Shown here one piece after another: positions 49,225 through 58,265 of a DNA stretch of 64,000 bases. This DNA comes from Bog-473 sp963728845. Lineage in GTDB: Bacteria > Actinomycetota > Acidimicrobiia > Acidimicrobiales > RAAP-2. The DNA is taken from NCBI GenBank assembly GCA_963728845.1, contig CAVSLS010000015.1, positions 1 to 64,000 of the forward strand, given 5' to 3'. The notes under the pieces were generated by a model. That model searched no databases, was not told where the DNA came from, and worked only from the letters and a program-made list of their open reading frames with translations. Made by a program: the position numbers and the translations under genes. The number at the start of each line of letters is the position of its first letter. Position 1 is the first letter of the stretch.

Positions 49225-49984
49225 GGCGGCAGGGATCGGAGCCGGCGACGCCGAAATCGCCGTCACCACGGGGAAGACCGCCGTCACCATGGGGAAGAAC
49301 TGGGGATGGCGGCGGCGGTGCTTGGGGATGACCTGAAGAAAGGTGGGGAGAACGTCTGGATTTCGCGAATCCCCATTGACCTCGCGTGACACGAAGTGCA
49401 CCCTGGTCTTCAGTTCGGAGACGAGAGCCCGCCGAACCTCAAGCGAGCACCGAAAGGCGCAAGCGAGGGAAGCCCGAAGGGGAGCCGCAAGGCGAACCGG
49501 AGGGAAGCCGAGAGAACGCTGCAAGGCGGGATCGAGGGCCGGGAGCGAGCCCCGCAAGGGGGCGCGACCGGAGCGGGCACGAGGATCCGTTCTGCGATGT
49601 TCCGTGGTGCGTCACGGCGGCTTCCCTGGAGTCGCCGTGGCCGGCCTCGGGCGGGGGTTGTCCGACACGACCCCGGCGCGATGCCAGCGGTGCATCGTTG
49701 ACGTGGCCCCGAGGAGCACGGGAGGCTTCGGCCGAACGGTTACTCGGGGTTGCGTCGCGTCCGGGCTCGTGACGTCGGCCGGAGGGGACGAAGGCGTCGT
49801 TGCCTCCATCGCGGCGGTCGTCTGGTTTCCGCGGTTTCGCCGAAAACTTTGCCGGACAGACCACGCACAGCACACCGGTCGTCGTCCGAGTCGACGATTG
49901 AAGACATGAATTCGCAGTGAAATTGCGCAGCTGAAAATGCGCAGCTCAGTGAGTTCCGCGGCTCAGCATGATCCGACCGTCCCG
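49225..49984. other. Gene-free region
   Basis: No open frame has family motifs or convincing starts. It holds a near-perfect direct repeat of 20 bases (CGCCGTCACC-A/T-GGGGAAGA type at 49259-49277 and 49279-49298), the purine-rich hairpin array described separately, and an AT-richer end from about 49895 with GCGCAGCTGAAAATGCGCAG, a short direct repeat of GCGCAGCT. Confidence 0.6.
49413..49575 (+). ncRNA. Candidate structured RNA with serial GNRA-loop hairpins
   Basis: A 6-bp stem GTTCGG/CCGAAC (49413-49418 with 49432-49437) is followed by a purine-rich stretch with small hairpins capped by GNRA loops: GCC-GCAA-GGC (49484-49493), GCT-GCAA-GGC (49518-49527) and CCCC-GCAA-GGGG (49550-49561), plus shorter GC-GCAA-GC (49457-49464) and CC-GAAA-GG (49450-49457). 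The GCAA loops recur about every 33 bases. GNRA loops exist only on the plus strand, which suggests the transcribed strand. No known RNA family was recognised. Confidence 0.3.
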
Positions 49985-50861
49985 CTAACCGGCGTGCAGC
50001 GACGGCCAGAGGCCGGCCGGACGCTCGCCGGCGGCGACCTCACGGTTCACCTCGGCCTGGACCAGCGAGAGGTCGTCGGGATGGGTGACCCCGACGCAGC
50101 GGCCCTCCGCGGCCAGGACGGTGAACGAGCTGGTGCCGAGCGACTGGGCGACCACCTCGGGCAGGAGGACCTCCGATTCCTCCGACGCGTCGACGGCTGC
50201 GTCCATGGCCGCCCGGAGCGTCTTGTGAAAGGCGGCGGTGAAGCCCCAGAGGTTCATCGACACCCGGGCGTCCGCCGGCAGGATGGCGGGCTCGTTCCCG
50301 TCGTCCGCCAGGAAGCCGCCGTCGCCGTTGGCGTGCACCTGGCGCCGCTCGTCCACCCCGAGGAGCCGCCCGTCGTCGGCCACCCGGCAGATGCCCCGGG
50401 TCACCGGCGACGAAGCCGATCACGGCATCGGCCAGCCGGTAGCCCACCAGCGCATTGTCGTCGCCCCCGGCCCGCAGGTGCTCCGCCAGCAGCGCGCACC
50501 CGTCGCGGCCGTAGATGTCGTCGGCGTTGCCCACCCCGTAGGGAGCGCCTCCCACGTAGTCCGAGGCGCACAGCACCGCGTCGACGGTGCCGAGCGGCGA
50601 CGGCTGGGTGGCGAAGCGCACGTCGACGGCGTCGGGCCAGGTGTGCTCGACGTGGTACCGGATGGCGGGGCCCGTGCTCGGGCCGAGCACCAGGACGATG
50701 GTCTCGAACCCGGCGGCCAGCGCGTCCGAGGCCACCAGGTCGATCACCGCCTCACCGTGGGTTCCCACCGGCGCCAAGGGCTTGCAGCCGCCGTAGCGCC
50801 GGGCCCGGCCCGCCGCCAGGATGACCAGCGTGAGTCCTGCTCCGTCCGCCTCCGTGCTCAT
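49985..50861 (-). CDS. Sugar-phosphate nucleotidyltransferase-like protein (one frameshift)
   Basis: Starts LTLVILAAGRARRYGGCKPLAPVG, the nucleotide-binding signature of the NTP transferase fold, then ETIVLVLGPSTGPAIRYH, FATQPSPLGTVDAVLCA and GNADDIYGRDG, where an acidic pair can hold the metal. After a shift near 50405 it continues RGICRVADDGRLLGVDERR and SMNLWGFTAAFHKTL. It would join a nucleotide to a sugar phosphate or similar acceptor. ATG 50861 overlaps the KAS III stop (ATGA). Its presence in an operon with ketosynthase-type genes is odd. Confidence 0.78.
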
Positions 50862-51785
50862 TCGCTCCAGCGGAAGACGGCGCTGGCCCAGGTCATTCCG
50901 CCGCCGAACCCGGTCAGCAAGAGGTTGTCGCCGCCGTGGACACGGCCGTTTTCGAGCGCATCGTCGAGGGCGAGCGGGATGGAGGCCGAGGACGTGTTCC
51001 CGTAGCGGTCGATCACGACCACGGTCCGGTCCTCGGGGATGCCCAGACGCTGGCAGGCGGCCTGGATGATCCGCACGTTGGCCTGGTGGGGCACCATCAG
51101 GGAGATGTCGTCGGGACCCAGGCCCGCATCGGCCATGGCCCGCTCGGCCGACTCGACCACGACCCGGACGGCACGGCGGAACACCTCCTTGCCGTCCATG
51201 AAGAGGGTGCCACCGTGCTCGCACTTGAGCAGGTGCTTGAGGGACCCGTCGGCGTTCAGGTTCCAGCTGAGCAGGCTCCCGGGGCCTTCCACCGGTTCGA
51301 CGACGACGGCGCCGGCCCCGTCGCCGACGATGATGGCGATCTTGCGGTCGTCCATGTCGGTGATGCGCGACAGCGTCTCCGAGCCGACCAAGAGGACCGG
51401 GCCCGACCCGACCGCGATGAGGCCGGCCGCCGTGATCAGGCCGTAGACGAAGCCCGAGCACGCGGCGTTGATGTCGAAGGCGCCGCCCCGCATGCCGATC
51501 CCGTGCTGCACGGTCGGCGCCGTCCCCGGGACGATGCCGTCGGGTGTGGTGGTCGCCAGCACGAGGTTGTCGATCTCCTCGGGCCTCCTCCCGGCCCGGG
51601 CCAGGGCCGCCTGAGCCGGCCTCGATCGCCAGGCCTGACGTCGTCCCGCCGATGTGGCGCTCGCGGATCCCGGTGCGCTCGACGATCCACTCGTCACTGG
51701 TGTCGAGGTTGACCGCCATGTCGGCGTTGGTCACGACCTTGTCCGGCACGGCGATCCCCCAGCCGGTGATCCGGATCCCCTTCAC
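50858..51785 (-). CDS. Beta-ketoacyl-ACP synthase III-like enzyme (one frameshift)
   Basis: The protein of about 309 residues starts IRITGWGIAVPDKVVTNADM and has TSDEWIVERTGIRERHI, the catalytic cysteine in DINAACSGFVYGL, HGGTLFMDGKEVFRRAVR, the histidine in LMVPHQANVRIIQA, and the asparagine in YGNTSSASIPLAL. These are the full KAS III triad Cys-His-Asn. One frame change near 51615. The family condenses an acyl-CoA with malonyl-ACP. Gene order with a thiolase and a nucleotidyltransferase suggests a dedicated pathway rather than housekeeping fatty-acid synthesis; that is inference. Both ends overlap neighbours. Confidence 0.88.
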
Positions 51786-52978
51786 GCAGCGGACCCGGCG
51801 CGGATCGCGTGGATGCCCACGAACCCTGCATCCCCGTAGATGATGCCGCCCGTGTTCACCGCCACGCCGGTGCGCGCCCCCGTCACCTGGCGGCCGCCGG
51901 CGCGGCCGCGCAGCTGCGTCGCCAGCTCGACCACCTGGGCCAGCCCGGTGGCTCCCAGGGGATGCCCACGGCCGACGAGGCCGCCACTGGAGTTCACCAC
52001 CAGCCCGGGGGAGTCGACGCCGGTGGCGCCCGCCTCGGTGGCCGGGCCGGCCTCCCCGGCGGGGAAGAACCCCAGCGACTCCAGGGCGTAGAGCTCTTCG
52101 GCCGCCGTGGCGTCGTGCAACTCGACGAGGTCGGCCTCGTCGGGCCCGAACCCGAAGGCCTCCCACGCGCACTCGGCCACCTGGGTCAGCCGGTCGTGGT
52201 AGTCGAGCGAGCCGTTTCCCGAGCGGGCCACCGAACCGATGATACGGGGACTGGAGGCGGGCGCCCGGACCGAGGGTCCGCCGAGCAGCACCGCCGCGGC
52301 GCCGTCGGTGAACGAGCTGCACATCAGGCGGGTCAGGACGCCAGCGACCTGGGCCGAGGCGAGGACCTCGTCGATGGTGACGGAACGCTGGAACTGGGCG
52401 AGGGGGTTGCGCGACGCGTGGTCGAACGCCTTGACCGCGGCGGCCGCGATCTGGCGCACCGTCGCGCCCGTCTCGTCCATGAGGCGGTGCGCCCAGGCGT
52501 TGTTGAGCCCCATGAGGATGCTCCCGGCCGGATTGTCGTCCTCGTGGCGCCGCTCGTGCAGGTCCAGGCGGTACTCCGCCGGCAGGCCGTCTTCAATCCC
52601 GGCGATCGTCTCGGCGCGGTCGCCCGTCCACATCTTCTCGACGCCCAGCGCCAGCACCGGGCGGTCCTGGACGGTGGCCGCCATCGTCGCGAGGTGCAGC
52701 GCCGAGCTCCCCCCGGCGCACGAGTTGTCGATGTTGATGATCGCCGCCTCGTTGAGCCCGGCCTTGCGCAACCAGGTCTGCCCGCGCATGCAGCCCTGGT
52801 CGCTGAGCCTCCCCGCCATCGCGTTGCCGACCATGACGAGGCCGAGCTCGTGGGCCGACACGCCCGCGTCGTCGAGCGCCTCGTGCGCGACCTCGTAGGC
52901 CATCAGCTCGGGCGCGAGGTCGCGCCGGCTCATGTCGGTCATGCCCGTCCCGAGGATGGCGACATCGGTGGTGCTCAT
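51782..52978 (-). CDS. Thiolase (SCP-x/acetyl-CoA acetyltransferase type)
   Basis: The 398-residue protein has VAILGTGMTDMSRRD at the start, the nucleophile cysteine in NIDNSCAGGSSALHLA, ELHDATAAEELYALESLG replacing the usual NEAF motif as in SCP-x thiolases, and the C-terminal NSSGGLVGRGHPLGATGLAQ. It would cleave or form beta-ketoacyl-CoA. The frame is intact. Start ATG 52978 overlaps the LLM stop (ATGA), and its stop overlaps the KAS III start (GTGA), so all four genes here are coupled. Confidence 0.9.
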   Translation of the reverse strand: MSTTDVAILGTGMTDMSRRDLAPELMAYEVAHEALDDAGVSAHELGLVMVGNAMAGRLSDQGCMRGQTWLRKAGLNEAAIINIDNSCAGGSSALHLATMAATVQDRPVLALGVEKMWTGDRAETIAGIEDGLPAEYRLDLHERRHEDDNPAGSILMGLNNAWAHRLMDETGATVRQIAAAAVKAFDHASRNPLAQFQRSVTIDEVLASAQVAGVLTRLMCSSFTDGAAAVLLGGPSVRAPASSPRIIGSVARSGNGSLDYHDRLTQVAECAWEAFGFGPDEADLVELHDATAAEELYALESLGFFPAGEAGPATEAGATGVDSPGLVVNSSGGLVGRGHPLGATGLAQVVELATQLRGRAGGRQVTGARTGVAVNTGGIIYGDAGFVGIHAIRAGSAA

Positions 52979-53959
52979 GCCGGCGTTCCGGTCAGGGTCC
53001 GCTGCGCGTCGCCGGCGAACGCGGCGCGCAGCAGGGCGAAGTGCTCGACGGCGGGCGACCCGGCCACCATCACCACGATGTGGTCGGCCCCGGCGTCTGC
53101 GTAGCACTGCAGTGCCGCCGCGCATGTCTCCGGCGATCCCGCCACGAGATGGCGCCGGAATGCCTTGGGGGGGAGCCGGTACAAGTGCGACAGCCAGGCC
53201 GCGCCGCGGGCCTGGCGCCTCGTCGTCGTCACCCACGCAGGCGAAGACCACCACGGCGGCCGCCACGGCCCCGGGGGCACGGCCGGCGTCGGCGGTCTCG
53301 CGCCCGAGCGCCTCCAGCCCCGCCGCGTACTGGTCCGGGTCCAGGAAAAGGGGGACCCACCCGTCGCCCACGGCGGCCGCCCGCCGCCGGGCCACGTCGC
53401 TCGAGCCTCCGAACCACAGCGGCACCGCGGACGAGGCGGGCTCTTGGACGTACTCGGAGTCCCGCTCGCCCCCTGCACCCCAGGCGGCCCGCAGCCGGGC
53501 CACGCCCTCGTCGAGGAGCCGGCCCCGGCGGTGGTAGTCCACCCCGGCCCGCTCGTACTCGCCCTCGTGGATGCCGACCCCGAGCCCGAGCACGAAGCGA
53601 TCACCAGAGAGGAGCTGGAGCGCCGTCGCCTGTTTCGCCACGGCATCGGGCCGCCGCAGAGGAAGTTGCAGCACGCACGTGCCCAGGGTGGGGCGGCTCG
53701 TGGCCACGGCGGCGACGGCCAGGGTCGTCAGTGACTCGCCCATGGGGTGGGGCCAGTAGAGATGGTCGACCGCCCAGAGCGAGTCGGCTCCGGTGGCCTC
53801 GGCCCGCCGGCAGAGCTCCACCAGATCCGGCGCGCTCCCGGTACCACCAGCAGTACTACTTGAGGTAGCACCAGGGCTGGAGCGGAGTTCTCCCTGCATG
53901 GTGGGGGGGAGGATGAGCCCGAGGGACGGGTGGCGCGCTCGGCTTCCTACCGGGGTCAC
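52975..53959 (-). CDS. LLM-class F420/flavin-dependent oxidoreductase (one frameshift)
   Basis: The protein starts near HPSLGLILPPT and has DLVELCRRAEATGADSLWAVDHL, TLGTCVLQLPLRRPDAVAKQATALQLLSGDRFVLGLGVG split over the flavin site, GRLLDEGVARLRAAW, VPLWFGGSSDVARRRAA, and after a shift near 53220 AGSPETCAAALQCYADAGADHIV. This is the luciferase-like fold, probably F420-dependent. GTG 53959 has a TACTAT box six bases upstream, so this is the first gene of the four-gene operon. Substrate unknown. Confidence 0.87.
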
Positions 53960-53965
53960 ACCGAC

Positions 53966-53971
53966 ATAGTA
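53966..53971 (-). promoter_or_regulatory. -10 box of the LLM-thiolase-KAS III operon
   Basis: TACTAT on the minus strand lies six bases before GTG 53959. Confidence 0.45.
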
Positions 53972-54011
53972 CGTCGGAGCGGGCGGCCTGCCCACTCCAT
54001 GGACGGGGGCC

Positions 54012-54479
54012 CTAGTCGAGGGGCCGTGGTGACTCGACCGCCCCGGCGGCACCCCCCGGGGCGCCGAGCACGGCGAGCGTGCAGCGAGCCTCGCAGACCG
54101 GCCGTCCGTCGTCGTCGGCCAGGGCGATGCGCCAGACCTGGATGGTCCGCCCCACCCGGACGGGCGTGGCCTCGGCAGTCAGATGGCCATCGCGCACCGA
54201 ACGGAGATGGCTGGCGTTGAGCTCGATCCCGACAACGCTGCGCTCGGGGCCCGCCGCCAGCGCGGCGCCGTAACTGGCCGCGGACTCGGCCAGCAGGGCC
54301 GAGACGCCCCCGTGGAGGATGCCGTAGGGCTGGTGCACCCGCCAGTCCACCGGGAGGCGCATGACGACCCGCTCGGGGCGGGCCTCGAGGACCTCGACGT
54401 CGAGGAGCTCGTGGATGCTGTGGCGCCCGTCGGGCAACGCGGCCGAGCTGCGGTCGGGCATGGCAGGCGGCGTGGTCAC
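54012..54479 (-). CDS. PaaI-type hotdog thioesterase
   Basis: The 155-residue protein has MRLPVDWRVHQPYGILHGGVSALLAESAASYGA, where HGG and the following acidic residue are the hotdog active-site region, then VGIELNASHLRSVRDGHL and IQVWRIALADDDGRPVCEARC. It hydrolyses an acyl- or aroyl-CoA thioester. The frame is intact. It may serve the acyl-CoA operon downstream on the same strand but has its own promoter box. It is divergent from threonine aldolase. Confidence 0.9.
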   Translation of the reverse strand: MTTPPAMPDRSSAALPDGRHSIHELLDVEVLEARPERVVMRLPVDWRVHQPYGILHGGVSALLAESAASYGAALAAGPERSVVGIELNASHLRSVRDGHLTAEATPVRVGRTIQVWRIALADDDGRPVCEARCTLAVLGAPGGAAGAVESPRPLD

Positions 54480-54485
54480 CGCCGC

Positions 54486-54491
54486 ATGTTA
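54486..54491 (-). promoter_or_regulatory. -10 box of the thioesterase gene
   Basis: TAACAT on the minus strand lies six bases before GTG 54479. Confidence 0.45.
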
Positions 54492-54503
54492 GGGGCGCGC
54501 CGA

Positions 54504-54509
54504 TAACCT
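54504..54509 (+). promoter_or_regulatory. -10 box of the threonine aldolase gene
   Basis: TAACCT lies seven bases before GTG 54517. With the thioesterase box only 12 bases away, the two divergent promoters occupy about 37 bases between the start codons. Confidence 0.45.
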
Positions 54510-54516
54510 GCCGGTC

Positions 54517-55532
54517 GTGCCCGACGTGGTCGACCTGCGCAGCGACACCGTCACCCAGCCGACGCCCGCGATGCGGCGCGCCATGGCCGATGCCGTCGTC
54601 GGTGACGACGACTACGGCGAGGACCCGACCGTCCGCTCGCTCGAGGAGGCGTTCGCGGCCCGGGTGGGCAAGCCGGCCGCCCTGTTCGTGCCCTCCGGCG
54701 TGATGGCCAACCAGATCGCCGTGCGCGTCCTGTCGGCACCGGGGACCGCCGTCGTGGCGGGGCGCCGTCAGCACGTGGTCGCCTACGAGTACGGCGCGGC
54801 AGCGCTGAACGCCGGCATCCAATTCATCGAGCTCGACGACGACGACGGCATGGTGCGCGCGGGCGACGTCCGCCAGGCGCGCCAGGCGTCGGCGCACCAT
54901 CAGCCTTCGGTGTCGCTGGTGTGCATCGAGAACACGCACATGGCCGCATCGGGCGCCCCGTGGACGATGCCCGGCCTCCGCGCGCTGGTCGAGGCGGCGG
55001 GCCCGGTCCCCGTCCACCTGGACGGAGCACGGCTGTTCAATGCCGAGGTGGCCACCGGGGTGCCCGTCGCCGAATGGGCCGCGCCCGCGACGACCGTCTC
55101 GTGCTGTCTGTCCAAGGGCCTGTGCGCGCCGGTCGGGTCGTTGCTCGCCGGCCCGGTGGAGGTGATCGCCGAGGGCAGGCTGGCCCGCAAGCGGCTCGGG
55201 GGAGGCATGCGCCAGGCCGGCGTCCTCGCCGCACCGGGACTGCTGGCCCTCTCGGAGATGGTCGAGCGCCTCGCCGAGGACCACGTCCGGGCGCCCGGCT
55301 GGCCGACGCGGTGGCGCGGCGCTGGCCGCGCTGCGGACTCGACCCGGCCACCGTGCGCACCAACATCGTGACCTTCACCCATGCGGGCCCCGACAAGCTC
55401 GTGGCCCACCTGGAGGGTCACGGGGTGCTGGCGCATGCCATCGCGCCCGATGTCGTCCGCTTCGTCACGCACCGCGACGTGGACGACGACGGGATCGGGC
55501 GCGCCGTGGCCGCGGTGGCCGACGCGCCGTGA
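54517..55532 (+). CDS. Low-specificity threonine aldolase/beta-eliminating lyase (one frameshift)
   Basis: The protein has DLRSDTVTQPTPAMRRAM, GDDDYGEDPTVRSLE, FVPSGVMANQIAVRV, CIENTHMAASGAPW, HLDGARLFNAEVATG and the PLP lysine in SCCLSKGLCAPVGS, then RKRLGGGMRQAGVLAAPGLLAL. A shift near 55295 separates the last 75 residues. The family cleaves threonine or allo-threonine to glycine and acetaldehyde with PLP. The stop overlaps the next start (GTGA). Confidence 0.9.
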
Positions 55533-56423
55533 AGATCCGGATCGGGATCAGTGCGGGAGGGGAGAGCCTCGGACCCGAGACGATGCTCGCGCTGGCACAG
55601 GCCATCCGCGACACCGGATTCGACTCGTTGTGGCTCCCCGAGGTGCTGACGCGGCCCGGGCCCGACCCGCTCGTCGGGCTGGCCTGGGCGTCGGGTGCGT
55701 GCCCGCGGCTCAAGATCGGCACGACGATGCTGCTGCCGGGCCGCAACCTCGTGTGGCTGGCCAAGGCGGTCGCCACGCTCGACACGCTCTCGGGCGGGCG
55801 CTTCCTCCTCACGTTCGTGCCGGGGCTCGACATCGGCGCGGAGCGCAGCGCCGTCGGGATCCCGAGCGCCACCCGTGCTCTGCTGATGGACGATGCGCTG
55901 CCGGTGCTGCGGCGCCTGTGGGCCGGCGACGTGGTCTCTCACGAGGGTCCGGCGGGGTCCTTCGCCGACGTCTCGGTCTCGCCCCGACCGGTGCAGGACC
56001 CCTTCGACGTCTGGCTGGGCGGCAACGTCCCGGCGGCTCTCGAGCGCTGCGGCCGCCTGGCCGACGGGTGGATCCCCGCTTTCTGCACACCCGAGGACGC
56101 CGCAGCGGGCAAGGCGGTGATCGACCGGGTGGCCGCCGAACACGGCCGCGCCATCAGTGCGGAGCACTTCGGCGTCAGCCTCGCCTATGCACCAGAGGGC
56201 ACCGACGTGGCGGCGCTGGCGTCGTCGCCCTTGGCCCGCCGTGCCCGCGGCCGGCCGCTGGAGCAGATCGTCCCGGTCGGGCTCGGCCGGGCTGCGCGCC
56301 ATGATCGGGCAGTTCGTCGAGGTGGGCTTCTCCAAGTTCATCGTGCGCCCGATGGCGCCGCCGGGGGAGTGGCGGGGCGAGCTCGAGCGGCTGGCGGGGG
56401 CGGTGGGTGGTCTGCAGACATAA
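55529..56423 (+). CDS. LLM-class F420-dependent oxidoreductase (one frameshift)
   Basis: Starts KIRIGISAGGESLGPETM and shows DTGFDSLWLPEVL, KIGTTMLLPGRNLVWLAKAVATLDTLSGGRFLLTFVPG, PFDVWLGGNVPAALERCGRLADGWIPAF and, after a shift near 56290, MIGQFVEVGFSKFIVRP. The luciferase-like fold and pattern fit F420-dependent members. GTG 55529 overlaps the threonine aldolase stop, so the two genes are coupled. Substrate unknown. Confidence 0.87.
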
Positions 56424-56464
56424 AGGCGAGCGGCCGGCCCGACCGGCGCGGTCCCCCGACCCCA

Positions 56465-56470
56465 TACGCT
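56465..56470 (+). promoter_or_regulatory. -10 box of the PIG-L deacetylase gene
   Basis: TACGCT lies seven bases before ATG 56478. Confidence 0.4.
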
Positions 56471-56477
56471 GCCGACC

Positions 56478-57299
56478 ATGCCCGACCGACCGCTCACCCT
56501 CATGGCCGTGCACGCCCATCCCGACGACGAGGCCATCGGGACGGGCGGCATCCTGGCCCGCTACGCCGATGAGGGCGTGCGCACCGTCCTCGTCACGTGC
56601 ACCAACGGGGAGCTCGGCGACGCGCCCGGCGGCCTGAAGCCGGGCGACCCCGGCCACGACGAGCGCGTCGTCGTGCCCCTGCGACGGCGGGAGCTCGAGG
56701 CCAGCTGCGACGTCCTCGGCGTCTCGCAGCTCGAGCTCCTGGGCTACCACGACTCGGGGATGCAGGGGTGGCCGCAGAACGACGCACCCGGTTCCTTCTG
56801 GCGCACCCCGGTGGAGGATGCGGCACACCGGCTGGCCGATCTGATGCGCACGCACGAGCCGCAGGTCGTCGTCACCTATGACGAGAACGGGTTCTACGGG
56901 CACCCCGACCACATACAGGCCAACCGCATCACCCATGCGGCCTTGGCGGAGTGCGGGATCCCGGCCAAGCTGTACTACACCGCGGTGGCGCGGTCGATGC
57001 TGCGAGGCTTCCGCGACGTGCTGGCCGAGGCGGGCATCGAGGGTCCGGCCGAGGTGGAGGAGAACCCCGACTTCGGCACGCCCGACGAGCTCATCACGAC
57101 GACGATCGACTGCAGCGCGGTCGCCGGGCGCAAGTATGCGTCGCTCGCCGCACACGCCAGCCAGAGCGACAACATCTTCTTCCTGCAGATGGGCGAGGAG
57201 CTGTTCTCGACCCTCATGGGATCGGAGAGCTTCGTGCGGGCGGTCGACCGGACCGACGCGCCCGTCCCCGAGGACGACCTCTTCGCCGGGCTGCGCTGA
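56478..57299 (+). CDS. PIG-L/LmbE-family zinc deacetylase (MshB/Mca-like)
   Basis: The 273-residue protein has the zinc motif HAHPDDE (12-18), LVTCTNGELGD, YHDSGMQGWPQND, VVVTYDENGFYGHPDHIQANR with the second zinc histidine, and AAHASQSDN. The family includes MshB and Mca, which deacetylate GlcNAc-inositol or cleave mycothiol S-conjugates; mycothiol is the actinobacterial thiol. Which one this is cannot be decided. The frame is intact. The last codons and the TGA lie inside the first unit of a tandem repeat that continues downstream. Confidence 0.88.
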   Translation: MPDRPLTLMAVHAHPDDEAIGTGGILARYADEGVRTVLVTCTNGELGDAPGGLKPGDPGHDERVVVPLRRRELEASCDVLGVSQLELLGYHDSGMQGWPQNDAPGSFWRTPVEDAAHRLADLMRTHEPQVVVTYDENGFYGHPDHIQANRITHAALAECGIPAKLYYTAVARSMLRGFRDVLAEAGIEGPAEVEENPDFGTPDELITTTIDCSAVAGRKYASLAAHASQSDNIFFLQMGEELFSTLMGSESFVRAVDRTDAPVPEDDLFAGLR

Positions 57300-57371
57300 T
57301 CGCCGGGCTGCGCTGATTCGCCGGGCTGCGCTGATTCGCCGGGCTGCGCTGATTCACCGGGCTGCGCTGGG
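57283..57371 (+). repeat. 18-bp tandem repeat, five copies, spanning a stop codon
   Basis: CGCCGGGCTGCGCTGATT repeats from 57301 with perfect copies at 57301-57318, 57319-57336 and 57337-57354, a variant at 57355-57371, and a first copy at 57284-57300 one base shorter that encodes FAGLR-stop of the PIG-L gene. Confidence 0.92.
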
Positions 57372-57381
57372 ACCGCAGCCC
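57359..57381 (+). repeat. Hairpin at the end of the tandem repeat
   Basis: GGGCTGCG (57359-57366) pairs perfectly with CGCAGCCC (57374-57381) over a 7-base loop. The left arm is part of the last repeat unit. Confidence 0.6.
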
Positions 57382-57384
57382 GAG

Positions 57385-57426
57385 CCGGGCCCGCGCCCCA
57401 ACCGGGAGAAGGGGCGCGGGGCCCGG
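57385..57426 (+). terminator. Long GC hairpin, probable terminator of the PIG-L gene
   Basis: CCGGGCCCGCGCCCC (57385-57399) pairs with GGGGCGCGGGGCCCGG (57411-57426) with one bulge and an 11-base loop. No U tract follows, as is common in actinobacteria. The rest of the gap to 57642 has no feature I can support. Confidence 0.55.
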
Positions 57427-57642
57427 TCCGAGGGGTTCCCCACGTCTCGGTGCCGGCCGGGGTCGAGCCGGGGCGAGCGCGGGGAACCGACCCGACGAGG
57501 GACGGCGCGGCGGCGGCCCACGGCCGGTGGACGACGACGGCACCGACCCGTCCGGAGACGGGCTGCCATCGGGATGTCGGCGGGGCGAGAGGCACGCAGG
57601 GACTACGGGCGAGCGTTGTGCGGGGATTGCTCTTCGACCTGG

Positions 57643-57672
57643 GGAAATCCCGGTGCCGGGCCCGCCCGTATA
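57643..57672 (+). promoter_or_regulatory. ECF-type promoter of the sigma/anti-sigma operon
   Basis: GGAAAT (57643-57648) and CGTATA (57667-57672) are 18 bases apart and fit ECF sigma promoters (GGAAC and CGT types). The -10 element ends seven bases before ATG 57680, so the transcript may be leaderless and the factor may activate itself. Confidence 0.4.
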
Positions 57673-57679
57673 GCTGGCG

Positions 57680-58265
57680 ATGCGAGAATCGAGCATGGCC
57701 CAGGGCGAATTGTCCGACGAGGGACTCCTGGCCGGCATGGCCCTGGGGGAGCACGCCGCCGCGGTCACCTTCGTCCGCCGCTACCAGCGGCGGGTCTTCG
57801 GCCTGGCCTACTCCATGACCGGCGACGCCGGGGTGGCCGAGGACGTCGCCCAGGAGGCGATGACCAGGGTCTGGCGGCACGCGCCCGTGTTCGACCCCCG
57901 GCGGGGCTCGGTGGCGTCATGGGTGCTGACGATCACGCGCAACCTGGCCATCGACGCCCTGCGCCTCCGCCGCGCCGTGGCGACCGACCCGAACGACTTC
58001 GCCCTGGCCACGCTCCGGAGCACCGAGCACAACCCGGAGGACACCGCGCACCGCACGGACGCCCGCGCACACGGTGCGGGCGGCCCTCGGGGTGCTCTCC
58101 GACGAGCAGCGACGGGCAGTCGTCCTCGCCGCCGTCTACGGCAGGACCGCGTCGGAGATCAGCGAGTCCGAGGGCATCCCACTCGGCACCGCCAAGACGC
58201 GCATCCGGACCGCCCTCATCCGGTTGCGGTCGGCAGTCGAACACGCCGAGGGGGGCGAGCGATGA
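57680..58265 (+). CDS. ECF-type RNA polymerase sigma factor (one frameshift)
   Basis: The protein has region 2 (VTFVRRYQRRVFGLAYSMTGDAGVAEDVAQEAMTRVW) and ASWVLTITRNLAIDALR, then after a shift near 58070 region 4: ALGVLSDEQRRAVVLAAVYGRTASEISESEGIPLGTAKTRIRTALIRLR. Length about 195 residues. Such factors turn on stress genes when released from an anti-sigma factor. The stop overlaps the anti-sigma start (ATGA). ATG 57680 is used; ATG 57695 is possible. Confidence 0.92.

Noticed and set aside
57283..57371. CRISPR array
   Set aside because: The units are directly adjacent 18-mers without spacers, and no cas gene is present.
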